Below, one piece after another: positions 18,653-30,420 of a stretch of DNA of 64,000 nucleotides. The translations under genes were made by a program, and so were the position numbers. Position 1 is the stretch's first letter. Every line of letters begins with the position of its first letter. Under the pieces are notes generated by a model that saw only the letters and a list, made by a program, of their open reading frames with translations, was not told where the DNA came from and ran no database searches. The stretch covers positions 6,481,391 to 6,545,390 of the forward strand of contig NC_077232.1 of the NCBI RefSeq assembly GCF_027887165.1, read 5' to 3'. The stretch is from Monodelphis domestica (lineage: Eukaryota > Chordata > Mammalia > Didelphimorphia > Didelphidae).

Positions 18653-20124
18653 AAGGAGTGTCCAAGGAGCATCATTCTCTCAGGGGACTTTTCTTTTGAT
18701 GTAGCAGGGTCTTATCAGGATGTTTTAGGGTTAGTAGTCCCAAGGATAACAGCAAGCACTTCTAAAATTTGGGGGGTACAACGTCCCATGCCAGGATGAG
18801 AATTAATGAAGTAATGTGTCAAGAAACAGACTGAGAGGTGTGGACCAATGTCCAATCCACCATACTCCACCCAGGCTACCTTTGGGATGCCCTTTCCAAA
18901 TCCTGTTTCATCAGAGATGAGTAACTCCTGGAATTAGGGGGAGGGAGGAACCCTAAACAAAAGCTGCTAAGAAATCCTTTGCTCAGTCCTGGAACTCCAA
19001 TCAAAAGGGCTTTCATCTCTAAAGGGACAGGGAGTGGTGGGAGAGAGGCAGAGAGATTGGTGACATGTTTTCAGAAATCTGGAGATCACAGAGAATAGTT
19101 CGAGAAGTGGCAAGAGACTGATCCCTACCTCTCTACCAGAGGGACAATAGAGGTGGAAGAGATTTTCTTTCCTTTTCCTCAACTGACCAAGGTGTCTCTG
19201 CCATCAGGAGACACTAAATCCATTAGGGAAGAGGGATACATACTCTCAAATGGAGGCAAAGACATAGAGAGGGGCATCATTCCAAGAAGGAAGCAGCTTC
19301 AAGAGCATGATCTCTGGGCAGCAGAGAAGAGAGCTGGCTGGATTCAAGAGAGAACAGGCCTTGGCAATCCAGCTAAGAGACCCATCTAGCAGAAACATGT
19401 ACTCAGAGAATCTGCTAACTTAATAAACACTCGGGATTTTCTAGAGAGAGGGGAAAGTAAAAAGGTGTCTAAAATAGACATGAGAATCAGGTAGTTTTTA
19501 TTTTTATTTTTTTTAACATCCTTTAAATTTTTTTTTGAGTTCCAAATTCTTTGACTCCCGCCCTCTCCCAACCATTGTGAAGGCAAGAAATGTGATCTCA
19601 ATTGTACATGTGCAATCAGGCAAAATGTATTTCCCTATTGAAGTTGTAAGAAAAAAAAAAGGTGAGAAAACAAAGAAGGTGAAAAAATTATGCTCCATCT
19701 GCAATCAGACTCCATCAGTTCTTTCCTTGGAGCTGGGTAGCATTTTTCTTCATAAATGAGGGAATTTTATAATTTATAATCTCGTAAATTTGGGATTGTC
19801 TTGGATCGTTGTACTGCTAAGACAGCAAGTCATTCACAGCTGATTGTTGTTACAATATTGCTGTTATTTTGCACAATGTTTTCCTGGTTCTGCTCACTTC
19901 ACTTCGGCATCAGTTCATATAAGTATTCCCCAGCTTTTCTGAATCCATCTCCCTCCTCATTTCTTATAGCCCCTGAGTATTCCTTCACAATCCAATACCA
20001 CAACTTGTTCAGCCATTCCCCAACCGATGAGTATCTCCTCAATTTCCAATTCTGCCACCACAAAAAGAGCTGCTACAAATATTTTTGTACATGCGGATCC
20101 TTTTTCCTTTTCTTTGATGTCTTT

Positions 20125-20226
20125 GGGATTAGTTGTCATTGTTTAGTCGTGTCTGACTCCAAATTACCTGTTGAACACTGTCCATGGAGTTTTCTTGGCA
20201 AAGACACTGGAGTGGTTTGCCATTTC
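20125..20226 (-). repeat. SINE-B 3' half inside the L1
   Basis: Minus-strand 'gttttcttggcaaagacact' and 'tggtttgccatttcc' blocks. 5' truncated. Confidence 0.8.
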
Positions 20227-20625
20227 CTTTTTCAGTGTGTTCTCATTTTACAATATCAGATTGTTTTGACAATTCCCACTTTATAATACAATTTGAGATC
20301 TTCTAAGCCACCTTCCTTTATTTTTTTTCACTGATTCCTTTCATACTATTGACCTTTTTCTTCCAGATGAATTTATTATTTTCTCTGGCTCTATAAAATA
20401 ATTTCTGATCATTTTAATGGTATGGCACTGAATAAGTAAATTAATTTGGGTAAAATTGTCATTTTCATTATATTGGCTCAGCCTACCCATGAGCAATTCA
20501 TTTCTCTAGTTGTTTAGATATGCATTTATTTGTGTGAAAAGTGTTTTGTAATGGTCTTCACTTAGTTCCTGGGTTTAGCTTAGCAGGAAGACTCCTAAGT
20601 ATTTTATATTTTTTGCAACTATTTT

Positions 20626-21023
20626 ATTTTTTAAACCCTTGTTTTCTGTCCTAGTGATGATTCCAAGACAGAAGGGCAAGGGCTAGGCCAGTGATGACAA
20701 ACCTTTTATAGCAGCTGGTGGTATGGTGGTCCTCAGGCATTGGTGGAGAGAGGGAGGGGAGCAGGCTGGACCTGTGTCCTTCTGGCTTTCTAGTGACAAA
20801 CTCTGGTGAACTCTCTGCTGGGGCAATGGTGTACATGCTCACAGAAAGGGCTCTGAGTGCCCTCTCTGGCACTCATGCCATAGGTTTGCCATCATGGGGC
20901 TAGGCAAACAGCTTAAGTGGCTTGCCCAGGGTCATCCATCTAGGAAGTATCTAAGGCCAGCTTTGAACCCAGATCCTAACTCCAGGACTGCTTTTCTATC
21001 TACTGTGCTGCCTCGCTGCCCTT
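20626..21023 (-). repeat. SINE-A split by a hAT element
   Basis: SINE 3' block at 20626-20688 and the rest at 20898-21023. The flanks 'caactatttta' and 'cagctatttta' look like its target duplication in the L1. Confidence 0.85.
20689..20897 (+). mobile_element. Non-autonomous hAT element (209 bp) with perfect 8-bp duplication
   Basis: Starts CAGTGATGACAAACC and ends GGTTTGCCATCATGG. The SINE bases GGCTAGGC are present on both sides (20681-20688 and 20898-20905), an exact 8-bp target duplication as made by hAT transposases. The element carries no coding capacity. Confidence 0.9.
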
Positions 21024-21199
21024 CCTACAGCTATTTTAAATGGAATTTCTCCCTATTGGACTTTGTTGGTAACATATGTGGAAATGATGATGATTGATGA
21101 GTTTATTTTAAATTCTGCAACTTTGCTAACGTTGTTCATGATCTCAACTAGTTGGTGCCTTTTCTTTTTCTGGCCCACTTTTATTATTTAATAAATACC

Positions 21200-22049
21200 T
21201 TTAAACTAGGATGCAGTTCCAGAGAATTTGAATCATGGCAAGTCCATTTCTCTACTCCAGAGCCTGGAGGGACTTGCCATGAAGGATCCTTCCTTCTTTC
21301 CCCTCATTGGATCGCCGCTGCCTCCAAGAGACCATTTGCCAGCTGGAATGGGCCTCTCCTGGGCAGCTTTTCGGAGTCTCTGATCAGTGATGAGGACGCC
21401 ACTCAAGGATGGAGCTGGAAGCTCTGGATGATCCCATCTCCGTGTGGCCTCCCCAAGGTTGGGCGGAGAATATCTGCGCAGATAGTTATCAAAAAGGGGA
21501 GGAAGCGAAGGTGGCAAACTCTTAAGCCTGACTGACTGATACCTGGCAAAATTCTAGAGTATCTGAAGGAAATGAAACCCATCTTGACCTCTACTGGGGT
21601 GGGGGAGGCAGCGAGCACGCGTCCGTGGAGAAGTCAATCCAAAGTGGACCCCAAATAAATAGAAGGTCATTTTGTGGGGAGAGGGAAGGCCTTGAGAGGA
21701 GGCAGTCTTTGAGCTGGGTTGAAGAACAATTAGGAAAGGAATCTAAGCCCTCATCTGCCTTCCTGCCCTTCCATCTCTCCAGTCCAAAGGCCATTCTTGG
21801 TCCTCACCCAACTCTCCCATCCCTCCACCTCTCTGCTTTCCAGGCCGGCTCCTGTGCTCTGGCTTCCCTTCACCCCCTTCGAGATCTGAGGCGTTAGGCA
21901 ATCGATGCAATTTTACATTATCCTCCATGCCAAAGTCCTTGTCCCCTTGTCCTGCCAACGTGGGCTGCCCCCCCCCCCCATCTGCCTCAATGCTTAGTCC
22001 AGAGAAAGGAAGGCCCACTGTCGTGGAGAGCTTCCCGGGTTCGAGACAG
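21200..22049. other. Unassigned, partly GC-rich DNA
   Basis: No repeat recognised with confidence; several short open frames without splice-site support. A run of C at 21969-21980 is the only low-complexity tract. Confidence 0.4.
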
Positions 22050-23345
22050 GCTCTTCTTTGCAAGGATGCAAGATTCCGAAGCTTAGCTTAAAAAGAAAAA
22101 GAAAAGGAGAAATGCATTAATTTAGAAAGGAATGCTGACTCTGGCCAGGAGGATAGTAGAGGTGGAGCAGCAAGGCAGGCAGCTGCTCCTTGGGAGGGCG
22201 TCCCCACAGACCACATCAGTTTGGGGGATTTTAGACCCTACGGCAGAGGGGACGTGACTAGTGTGGTAAACTCTCAGGCATTTGGTGGGGGGTTTGGCCA
22301 TCTGACCGGGTCACACACAGCGGGTGACCCTCATAGTTTGGGGACACGTGGAGGGCTGGGATACAGTTTGATGATATCGAGGGGTGTCTCTGTCCATCCA
22401 AAGGGCCATCCGAAGAGGATCACCCTCTCAGGGGCTTAGAGGAGTTATCAGATGTTTGGGGTTACGAGTCACCCGGACAGAAGGGAGGAAAGGAACGTCC
22501 CTCCCTTGCTTTGGTCAGGGTCCAGCCCCACTCGTGACTCCAGGGTTCCCGGCAGGTGGCGAACGATCAGTCAAAATAAATAACATAAAATAAATAAACG
22601 GAAGATAGCTTAATCATAATGGCCAGGGGACTGCTTTGCATTTCCGAGCTGCTCCACATTCCCAGGCCTGGGATTTATTTTTATACCCATTTTCTTGGCA
22701 TGCAAGTATACAAAATCAAAGAGAGATCATTGGAAAAGTGACACATTAACTTTTAACAAATCACTTGATTAACATTCTATATTTTTGTATTGTGATTACA
22801 GACAGAATACAAGATAAATGATTTCATCACAGGTGGCTTACTAGGGAGTTTGAGTTACTGATTTGTGTAATTGAGTCACTGAGGCATATTGAAGCTTAGG
22901 GCACCTGTACTGTACCTGAACCTATTGTACGGGCCTCTAGGATTGATTTGTGGGCTGGCTTCATGAGAAAGTTCTGGGCTTGGCCTGTAGCTGCGGTTTC
23001 ACTGGGAATTATGTACCTAAGTAAAAGTTAACCCATGATAGTCTTTTGGGATTGGGTTTGAGGTCTGATCTTTTGGGGATGTTTTGGAGAATTAGGTACA
23101 GCTGTTTTGCTCTTGCATTATTTCTTTTGAGACTAGGAGGAATGATAATCATGTCAAGTCATAGGTAAGGGGCATTGATGAAAGAAGCCATGCAAGGGGG
23201 ATAGAGTGGGAGTCACATCTCACCAAGGACCACTCTGTGGTCTCCCCGGCTACCACGCGTGACTCTGTCAAGGTGTCATGGACTGATGGCCCCCAGCACT
23301 GCCTGCCTACAGTGTGCCTGGTTTGGGGGTTGACAGTCTAACCCT
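22050..23345. mobile_element. Fossil LTR, family LTR-2, copy 2
   Basis: Its first 500 bp align block by block with 17990-18760. A further 0.8 kb to about 23345 ('tcaaggtgtcatggactgat' near the end) has LTR-like A/T- and G-rich character and may be the rest of the same element. It lies in the same orientation as copy 1 about 4 kb away, but the DNA between is not retroviral, so two separate old solo LTRs are more likely than one provirus. Confidence 0.5.
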
Positions 23346-23559
23346 AAATATCTAAGGAATCGGGGTGAAGGGCTCCGTCTTCTGCAGCTTGAGGGCTGGG
23401 AATGGTTGTCTGTCCTGGGGGGTGGTCCTGTCTGTAAGCACCGTCCAGGGGTTCGGGACGGAATGGTTGCTGAGGCTGTGGTGGCATCTCAGGGCTCCTG
23501 GGCATGCTCTCACCCTAGAAGCAGCTAGAGAAATGACTTCCAGTTCGCCTGCAACACTT

Positions 23560-24380
23560 CCATAGTTTTGGGGGTGCGCGGATGCCCGTGCCGCTGGGGA
23601 TGCAAAAGGAGGTAACACGGTCCCTGCCCCCCAAGTCTGAGGTGTCAGCAAACACACAAGGAAAGCAAAGTCGGCCCAGGAGAAAAGAAATCACGAACAG
23701 AGCAAAGAGGAGCCGGGGAAGGATTCCTGTGCAGAGTGAGATGTCAATGGGAGCATAAAGGAAGCCGGGGAGCTCAGCAGTCAGAGCAGAGGAGGGAGAG
23801 CATCCTGGGCGCAGGAGATGTCCAGAGAAAGTGCTGGAGCCGAGAGATGGAGCAACCAGGAGGCCAGCTGGGGCCATTGGATAGAAGAGGCTGCAGTGGG
23901 GGCCCAGTAGGGGACGAGCCGCAGTCCAGAAGCAAGGGGGAAGCCCCTCCGACAAAGCCTCCCAGAAAGGAGAGGCCCTGGAGAAGGGCGATGCTAGGGA
24001 CCAGCACCAGAGACCTTGCAGGAGGGGCCCAGGCTGGGCAGCACCTGCCCACACCATTCACCTGGGCCTCCTGCCCTCCCTGAACAAACCAGGGAAAACC
24101 CAGAACCCCACAGGAAGTCCAGGAAAGCCTCGGAGCATATGGAATGCTCTGAGGCCGGGAGGACTAGAGGACATGCTCTGAGGAGCTGGAGGACAAGAAA
24201 GAAAAAGCTAAAGGAAGGGGGCTGCCGAAAGGGGAGCCTGGGGAGCGGCTGGGTGTGGCAAGGCTCACCCAAGGACTGAATGTCCTCCAAAGCGGAAGGA
24301 CCAGAGCAGGAAAAATGATTCATTGTGAGGCTGACACGGAGATGATTTACACTGGGGAACTGGAGGGAAAGGAAGCTCAT
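23560..24380 (+). repeat. Dispersed 'tactatgtgcca' family, long copy
   Basis: Landmarks 'gtccctgccccccaagtctga', 'agggagagcatcctgggcgc' and 'ggccattggatagaagaggc' (each in part) follow the order seen in the copies at 5110 and 39365, and extend further 3' than they do. Open frames on both strands are by-products. Confidence 0.55.
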
Positions 24381-24529
24381 CAGTCAAACTAAGAGGGAGT
24401 GAGCGAAGGAGGGGAAGGAAGAGGCTAGATTTGGGTTTGCAATGGCCTCAATCCCCCTCCCAGATTTCTCCTATTTCCCTCCACTCTTAGCTAGAACCTT
24501 GCCCCATATTTTATAGAAAACTCTGAGGC

Positions 24530-24650
24530 CATGTCTTGTGGAGAGACTTGCCCAGGGTCACACAGCTGGGAAGTATCTGGGCTTAGATTGGAACTCAGGA
24601 CCTTCAGGCCTGACCTTCAAACACCTGTGCCATTTTCTCTTTATCGATAA
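24530..24650 (-). repeat. SINE-A fragment
   Basis: Minus-strand core and B-box blocks only ('gcccagggtcacacagctgg'). Confidence 0.75.
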
Positions 24651-25345
24651 ATTATTTTCCTTCTATTTCTTTCCTCGAGAGTTTTTATTTTGCCTTTTTC
24701 TTTCTTTCTTCATTTCTTCTAGGCTTTCACACTGACCTCCCGAGGCTCTGTTGGTAGTGGTTGTGCCGTTCCTTTCTCCTCCTGGGATGGATTTTGTGGT
24801 GTTTCTGGACTGACCAGGTTTCCTCTGATTGATTTCTCTCTCTGGCTTTAGTTCGTTCCAGGGCCAAGCTTTGCACTCCCTCTACCACTGCCACACAGCT
24901 TTGCCAGGGGTGGTCAGCCCTGCCTGCTGTTGGATTCCTGGGATGAGGCCAGGCTCCCCCATCTCTGATATTCAGCTCTTTGGCCGGTCCTGGCTCTCCT
25001 CCGAGCCCTGGGGTGCCCTGATCCGAGCCCTGCTCCCAGTGGCTCCCGAGATCTTCCAGCCTCCTGCGGTTCTTCCTTAGGCTAGCCCTGGCTCCTGCTG
25101 CCTCTGAACACAGAGCCCAGCAGGCTACCCGGGTCTCTCATCCATCCTCTGGTCACGCTGAGAGGCTGCGGACTTGTTGATCTCTGCTGGTACTGGCTGG
25201 CAGCCCCCTTTCATGCTGTGCCGGCTCCGAGAGAGTGGGTGTAGTCACTCCCTGGAGATTCTCACTCCCTTTCCTGATCATTATTGAGTTCGGTACCATT
25301 CATTCGGACTCCGTCCGGTGGCCATCTTAGCCAGACTATACTGGG
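24650..25345 (-). mobile_element. L1 5' UTR, minus strand
   Basis: GC-rich DNA ending at the right in 'ccggtggccatcttagcc'; read on the minus strand this starts ...GGCTAAGATGGCCACC, the YY1-bearing start typical of L1 5' ends. A similar start is seen at 57285-57308. No ORF2 follows, so it is a 5' fragment. Confidence 0.55.
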
Positions 25346-25612
25346 CTGACTCAAATGGCTCCCCTTCCCACATTTTACCTTCTAGCCAAATTGTTTCCTG
25401 TCTCTGACATCCCATCTCCCGTTTCTGTGCTTTTACCCAGGTTGTCTGGAATGCTCTCATTCCTTTCCTCTTGGAACCTCCAGCTCCGTTCAAGGTTTAG
25501 CTCAAAGGCCACCTCCTCCCGGAGGCCCTCCCAGGCTGGGAATCACTCCTTTCACCCATCACAGTGAATTTATTTTGTTTAGATCTGATATTTATTTCTC
25601 CAACAATATCTC
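25346..25612 (+). repeat. L2 3'-region fragment
   Basis: Plus-strand 'ctggaatgctctcattcctt', 'caaggtttagctcaaaggcc' and 'acctcctcccggaggccctc' are typical of the L2 3' part. Confidence 0.7.
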
Positions 25613-25634
25613 TTACCCTCCTAAGAGAAATAAC

Positions 25635-25857
25635 CTTCATAATCCCATTTGGGGTCGTCTTGGCAGAGACCCTGGAGGGGTTGGCCATTTCCTTCTCCCA
25701 CACATTTTCCAGATGAGAAAACTGAGGCAAAGAGGGTATTGACTTGTCCAGGGTCACACAGCTAGGACGGGTCTGAGGCAGGACTTGAACTCACAAAGAT
25801 AAATCTTTCTGGCTCCAAGTCCAGCACTCTATCCACTAAGCCACCCCGCTGCCCAGG
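25635..25857 (-). repeat. SINE-B, full length
   Basis: Minus-strand copy from 'atttggggtcgtcttggcag' to the head 'ccactaagccaccccgctgc'. 25860-26330 is unassigned; a TATA-like 'catttatactgc' and LTR-like composition hint at another old LTR, not called. Confidence 0.88.
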
Positions 25858-26329
25858 TAGAGACATGGCTAAGCAACACCAGCTGAGATTACAAGGACTT
25901 CATTGGCAACACGCAACCTCCAGCTCTCTACTCAGCAGAAGGAGGAGCTTCAGCGTTGGTTTTCCTGGCCCGCGGCTGCTTCCATTTATACTGCTGTCAC
26001 CATTTTGATTTCTGGGATTTCTCCTAACACAATCACCCTCTATTACAGCCACACCCCAACCTGCTCATTCTTTCTCTAACCTTTTGTGGCTCTTGGTTAA
26101 CTCTGTTTGCCAAGACTTTGACAAAACATCTGGCAAAGAGGCGTGCTATTGTTGGGGCAAAGATGGAAAGCGAAGGCTAGACCATGGCACAATTGGGTAG
26201 ATTTGAAATGGCCCCAAGAATCCCTATTAATGGCCCTTTCTCTGCTCGGAAACTTTCAGGGCAGTTAGGGACAACTAGACTAGGGGGAGCATAATCAGTG
26301 CATTCCAGAATGTGTAGGTCTTTTGTTAA

Positions 26330-26555
26330 CAGCGGCTAGATTTATTCTGGGCCAGCACTGGGTCCCGGGTTCAAATCTGACCTCAGACACTGGCTCACTG
26401 TGAGACCTTAGGCAGGTCACTTCACCCTCTTTACCTCTGTTCCTTGTTGGGTCACATGAGCTGGAGGAGGAAATGGCCAACCACTCCAGCATCTTTGCCA
26501 AGAAAACCCCGGATGGGGTCAGGAAGAGTCAGATATGACTCAAGCACAACAACAA
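26330..26555 (+). repeat. SINE-B, full length
   Basis: Plus-strand copy ending in 'cacaacaacaacac'; the 3' diagnostic block is at 26490-26515. Confidence 0.88.
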
Positions 26556-26696
26556 CACACTTGTTTGCTTAGCCCCAGAAGAACTAGAACAATGTTGGGG
26601 GAGGACAAACCAGAGGCAAATTTAGGCATGAGGCCCAGCTCTAGAGTGGGACCCACCCTGGAGAAGGTTGTTTACTCTGCCCATAGGCAGCCGTTC

Positions 26697-27172
<476 letters not shown>

Positions 27173-27388
27173 CTGCCTACTTGGTCACCTCACACTGCCA
27201 GGTCTGTTTTTCACCCCCGGATTGGGGCCAAGCCAGGCCACAACCTCCTGGCTACAACCGAATCTCTTCTCTGGGTGCAGGAGGTAACTCCCGGACGTGG
27301 AGGATACATTCCTAATCCCTGTAGCTCCTGAGCCCCTGTTTATAGGATTCCCAACCATCCAAAGATCCATCCCACTGACACCATTGAT

Positions 27389-27535
27389 TTTCTTTTTTAA
27401 ACCCTTATCTTTTGTCTTGGTTCCAAGGCAGAAGAGCAGCAAGGCCTAGACAACTGGGGATAAGTGACAGTTCCCAGCTAGGAAATGTCCAAGGCCAGAT
27501 TTGAACCCTGGACCTCCCATCTCCAGGCTTTCTGG
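27389..27535 (-). repeat. SINE-A, partly deleted
   Basis: Minus-strand copy with the tail, the 3' block and a shortened core. Confidence 0.82.
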
Positions 27536-27631
27536 ACTTTTGTTTTAAAGTTGTAAATGTATATCTTTTGTTTCTTGTATCTCCATGTATTCCTCCCAGA
27601 GAGCCATTCCATATAACAAATAACATTCTTT

Positions 27632-28006
27632 TCTTTTCTTTTCTTTCCTTTCCTTTTTTCTTTTCCTTTCTTTCCTTTCCTTTCCTTTCCTTTCTTTTCT
27701 TTTCTTTTCTTTTCTTTTCTTTTCTTTTCTTTTCTTTTCTTTTCTTTTCTTTTCTTTTCTTTTCTTTTCTTTTCTTTTCTTTTCTTTTCTTTTCTTTTCT
27801 TTTCTTTTCTTTTCTTTTCTTTTCTTTTCTCTCTTACCTTCTGAGTCAATACTGTGTATTGGCTCCAAGGCAGAAGAGTGGTAAGGGCTAGGCAATGGGG
27901 GTCAAGTGACTTGCCCAGGGTCACACAGTCTGAGGCCACATTTGAACCTAGGACCTCCCGTCTCTAGGCCTGGCTCTCCATCCATGAAGCCACCCAGCTG
28001 CTCCCC
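27632..28006 (-). repeat. SINE-A with tail expanded to (TTTTC)n
   Basis: A 200-bp pure TTTTC array (27632-27831) runs directly into the 3' end of a minus-strand SINE-A (27832-28006). The array sits where the A tail should be, so on the SINE strand it is a (GAAAA)n expansion of the tail. Confidence 0.9.
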
Positions 28007-28009
28007 CAT

Positions 28010-30190
28010 TCTTTTAGAGAGGGGAAAAAATCAGCCCAACCCATAGATACATTGAAAAAGTCGGAACACCTATGCAATGAGTAATATCTATGGACTTCCT
28101 GTCTCCTTAAAGGAGTGTCTTTCCCTATATCTTCATTCAAGTCGCACTTGATCTTTATCATTTTGTAACATTGCCTTTTGATTTTGGGGGTGGGGTGGGG
28201 CAGTTCTTTCCATTTGCGTTGATGTAATTTCTGTGTATATTGTTTTCTTAGCCCTGATGACTTCAATCTTCATCAGTTCATATAGATTTTCCCAGGTTTC
28301 TCTGTACTTATCACATTTATCATGTCTCATAGTACAGTCATGTACCAGTTTGTTTATCCATTTCCCAGGTGATAGGCATCTACTGTATTTCCAATTCTTA
28401 GCTATCACAAAATATACAAAGACCTTTTTATTGATGGTAAAAGCCCAATTATGGAGTCTCTAGTTCAAAGGATATGGACATTTTAGTCACTCTATTTGCA
28501 TGATTCCAAATCACTTTCCAAAATGATTATACTGTTTCACAGCTCCACCAACAATGTATTAATGTGCCAATCATTCCACAAGCCCTTCAACATTGATTGT
28601 TGCCACTTTTTGTTATTTTTGTCAATTTGTAATGGGATAAGGGGAAACCTCAAGGACATTTTTGATTTGCACTTCTCTTATTATTAGTGATTTGGATTAT
28701 TCTTCTGTGTCATTGCTGCCATTTTGTGATTCTTCTTTTGAAAACTGTTCATATCCTTTAATCACTTATTTATTGGGCAGCGGTTATTGGTCATACATAT
28801 TTATTAATTGTTTGTATATTTTGGATAGCAAATCCTTATCAGAGAAATTTGAAATAAGGACTTTATTCCCCCCATTTGACCACTTCTCAACCTAGGTGCA
28901 TTAATATCATCTATACAGCTTTTTAGTTTCAAGGAATCAATTATCTATTTTATAATTTGTAATTACCTCTATCTCTTATTAGGCTATGAATAAATCTCTT
29001 ACCCATAGCTGTGAGAAGCATATAATCTGTTTCTTTTCTAACCTTTTATAATAGTATGAATCTTAATATTGAGATTGAGTATCCAAGAGTGAAAGGAGCA
29101 GAACCAGGAGAACACTGTACATAGAGACTGATACACTGTGGTACAATGAAATGTAATAGACTTCTCTACTAGCAGCAGTGTAGTGATCCAGGACAATTCT
29201 GAGGGACTTACAAGAAAGATCACTATCCATATCCTGAGAATGAACTGTGGGAGCAGAAACACAGAAGAAAAACAACTGCTTGATCACATGGGTTGATGGC
29301 AATAGGATGGGGGATGTAGACTCTAAACGATCACCCCAGTGCAAATATCAATAATATGGAAATAGATTTTGATCAATGACACATGTAAAATCCAATGGAA
29401 TTGCTTGTTGGCTACGGGAGGGGGCTGGAGGAGGGGTGGGAAAGAACATGAGTCATGGAACCATGGAAAATATTCTAAATTAATTAAATAAAAATTTCAA
29501 ATATATACATATATATATATAATATATAGAGAAAGAAAAAAAGATTGATTATCCATTTAGAATGTATTGTGGAGTATGGTATAAGATGTTGGCCTAAGCC
29601 TAATTTCTGCCAGGATGCTGTCTGATTTTCCCATCAGTTTTTATCATATAAGGCATTTAAAATTTTTTATTTTATCAAATAAGGAGTTTTTCCTTGGATA
29701 ATTTATATTTTCCACTTTATCAAACATTAAGCTGACTTCTATTATTTCTGATACTCCTTTGTCTAGTCTGTTTTGTTGATCTATCTCTTTATTTTTTAAC
29801 CAATACTATATGGATTTAATGATTGCTGATTTATAGTACAGTTTGAGCTCTAGAAGTGTTATCTTCCTTTCATCTATATTTCTTTTCATCAGATCTCTTG
29901 ATATTCCAGATTTTTTGCTTTTCCAAGTGAATTTTGTGAAAGTCTGGGTAAACATAGTTACTGTAGAGTGTCCCCTTAGTAATTTGATTGCTATAGCATT
30001 AAAAGTATAAATTGATTTTCATAATTTTGTCATTTTTATTATATTGGCACAACCTATCCATGAGCATTCACAGTTCTCTAGCTACCTAAGCTTTCCTATA
30101 TTTCTTTAAGGAGTCTCCATTTGAATGGAAACTATGCAGGTCTTCTGTAGGCTTTGGCTGGTCCATTCTCAGATATTTTGTGGTTATACC
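28010..30190 (-). mobile_element. L1, minus strand, about 1.7 kb of own sequence
   Basis: Starts with L1 3' sequence ('gaaaaagtcggaacacctat') and continues through ORF2 in antisense ('tttgatttgcacttctctta', 'ctatatggatttaatgattg', 'tattggcacaacctatccat'). Its ORF2 is degraded in all frames. It is interrupted by a second L1 at 29086-29541. Confidence 0.85.
29086..29541 (+). mobile_element. L1 3' end inserted in the older L1
   Basis: 5'-truncated L1 of 456 bp, plus strand, starting in the ORF2 end ('gaaaggagcagaaccaggag') and ending in an A-rich, (AT)n-bearing tail. Flanks agattgagtatcca (29072-29085) and agattgattatcca (29542-29555) form a 14-bp target duplication with one difference. Confidence 0.9.
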
Positions 30191-30204
30191 ACTCACTGCC
30201 TCTT

Positions 30205-30420
30205 AAACATAAAACATTTACCAAGTGGCGAGGCACAGTAATAATAATCAATTATAACAGTCAATAGTCACTCAATAGACAATTAATTGTGTACTATATA
30301 GCAAGCATTGAGGAAAAGAAAAAAGGCAAAAGACGGTGGCTGCCATTAAGGGGCTTATAGTCTAATGGGAGAGACAATGAGGAAACAATGCTGTGCAAAC
30401 TCTATATAGACTAAAAGCAA
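30205..30420 (+). repeat. Dispersed 'tactatgtgcca' family fragment
   Basis: 'gtactatatagcaagcattg' and 'gcttatagtctaatgggaga' landmarks. 30430-31605 is unassigned DNA with no convincing exon; short fragments of the same family occur at 31445-31530. Confidence 0.6.

Larger units (their letters stand above)
17990..18780. mobile_element. Fossil LTR, family LTR-2, copy 1
   Basis: Shares ordered blocks with 22050-22480: 'tgcaaggacgcaagactccg', 'tcatctgaccagggtcag', 'gtgacccccatagttta' and 'cattctctcagggg'. It is interrupted by an L1 piece (about 18160-18245) and by a SINE-A (18432-18652), so it predates both. Only LTR-like sequence is present. Confidence 0.6.
19495..21200 (-). mobile_element. Old L1, minus strand, with nested insertions
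   Basis: The 3' UTR and ORF2 end lie at 19500-20120 ('tggttctgctcacttcactt', 'ttcagccattccccaaccga'). More internal ORF2 sequence follows at 20240-20620 and 21025-21200 ('gcaactttgctaacgttgtt'). ORF2 sequence between the first two blocks is missing. It hosts a SINE-B (about 20125) and a SINE-A (20626), the latter itself split by a hAT element. Confidence 0.82.

Noticed and set aside
27478-27939. Lys/Glu-rich 153-codon frame
   Set aside because: Translation of the TTTTC array joined to SINE-A sequence.
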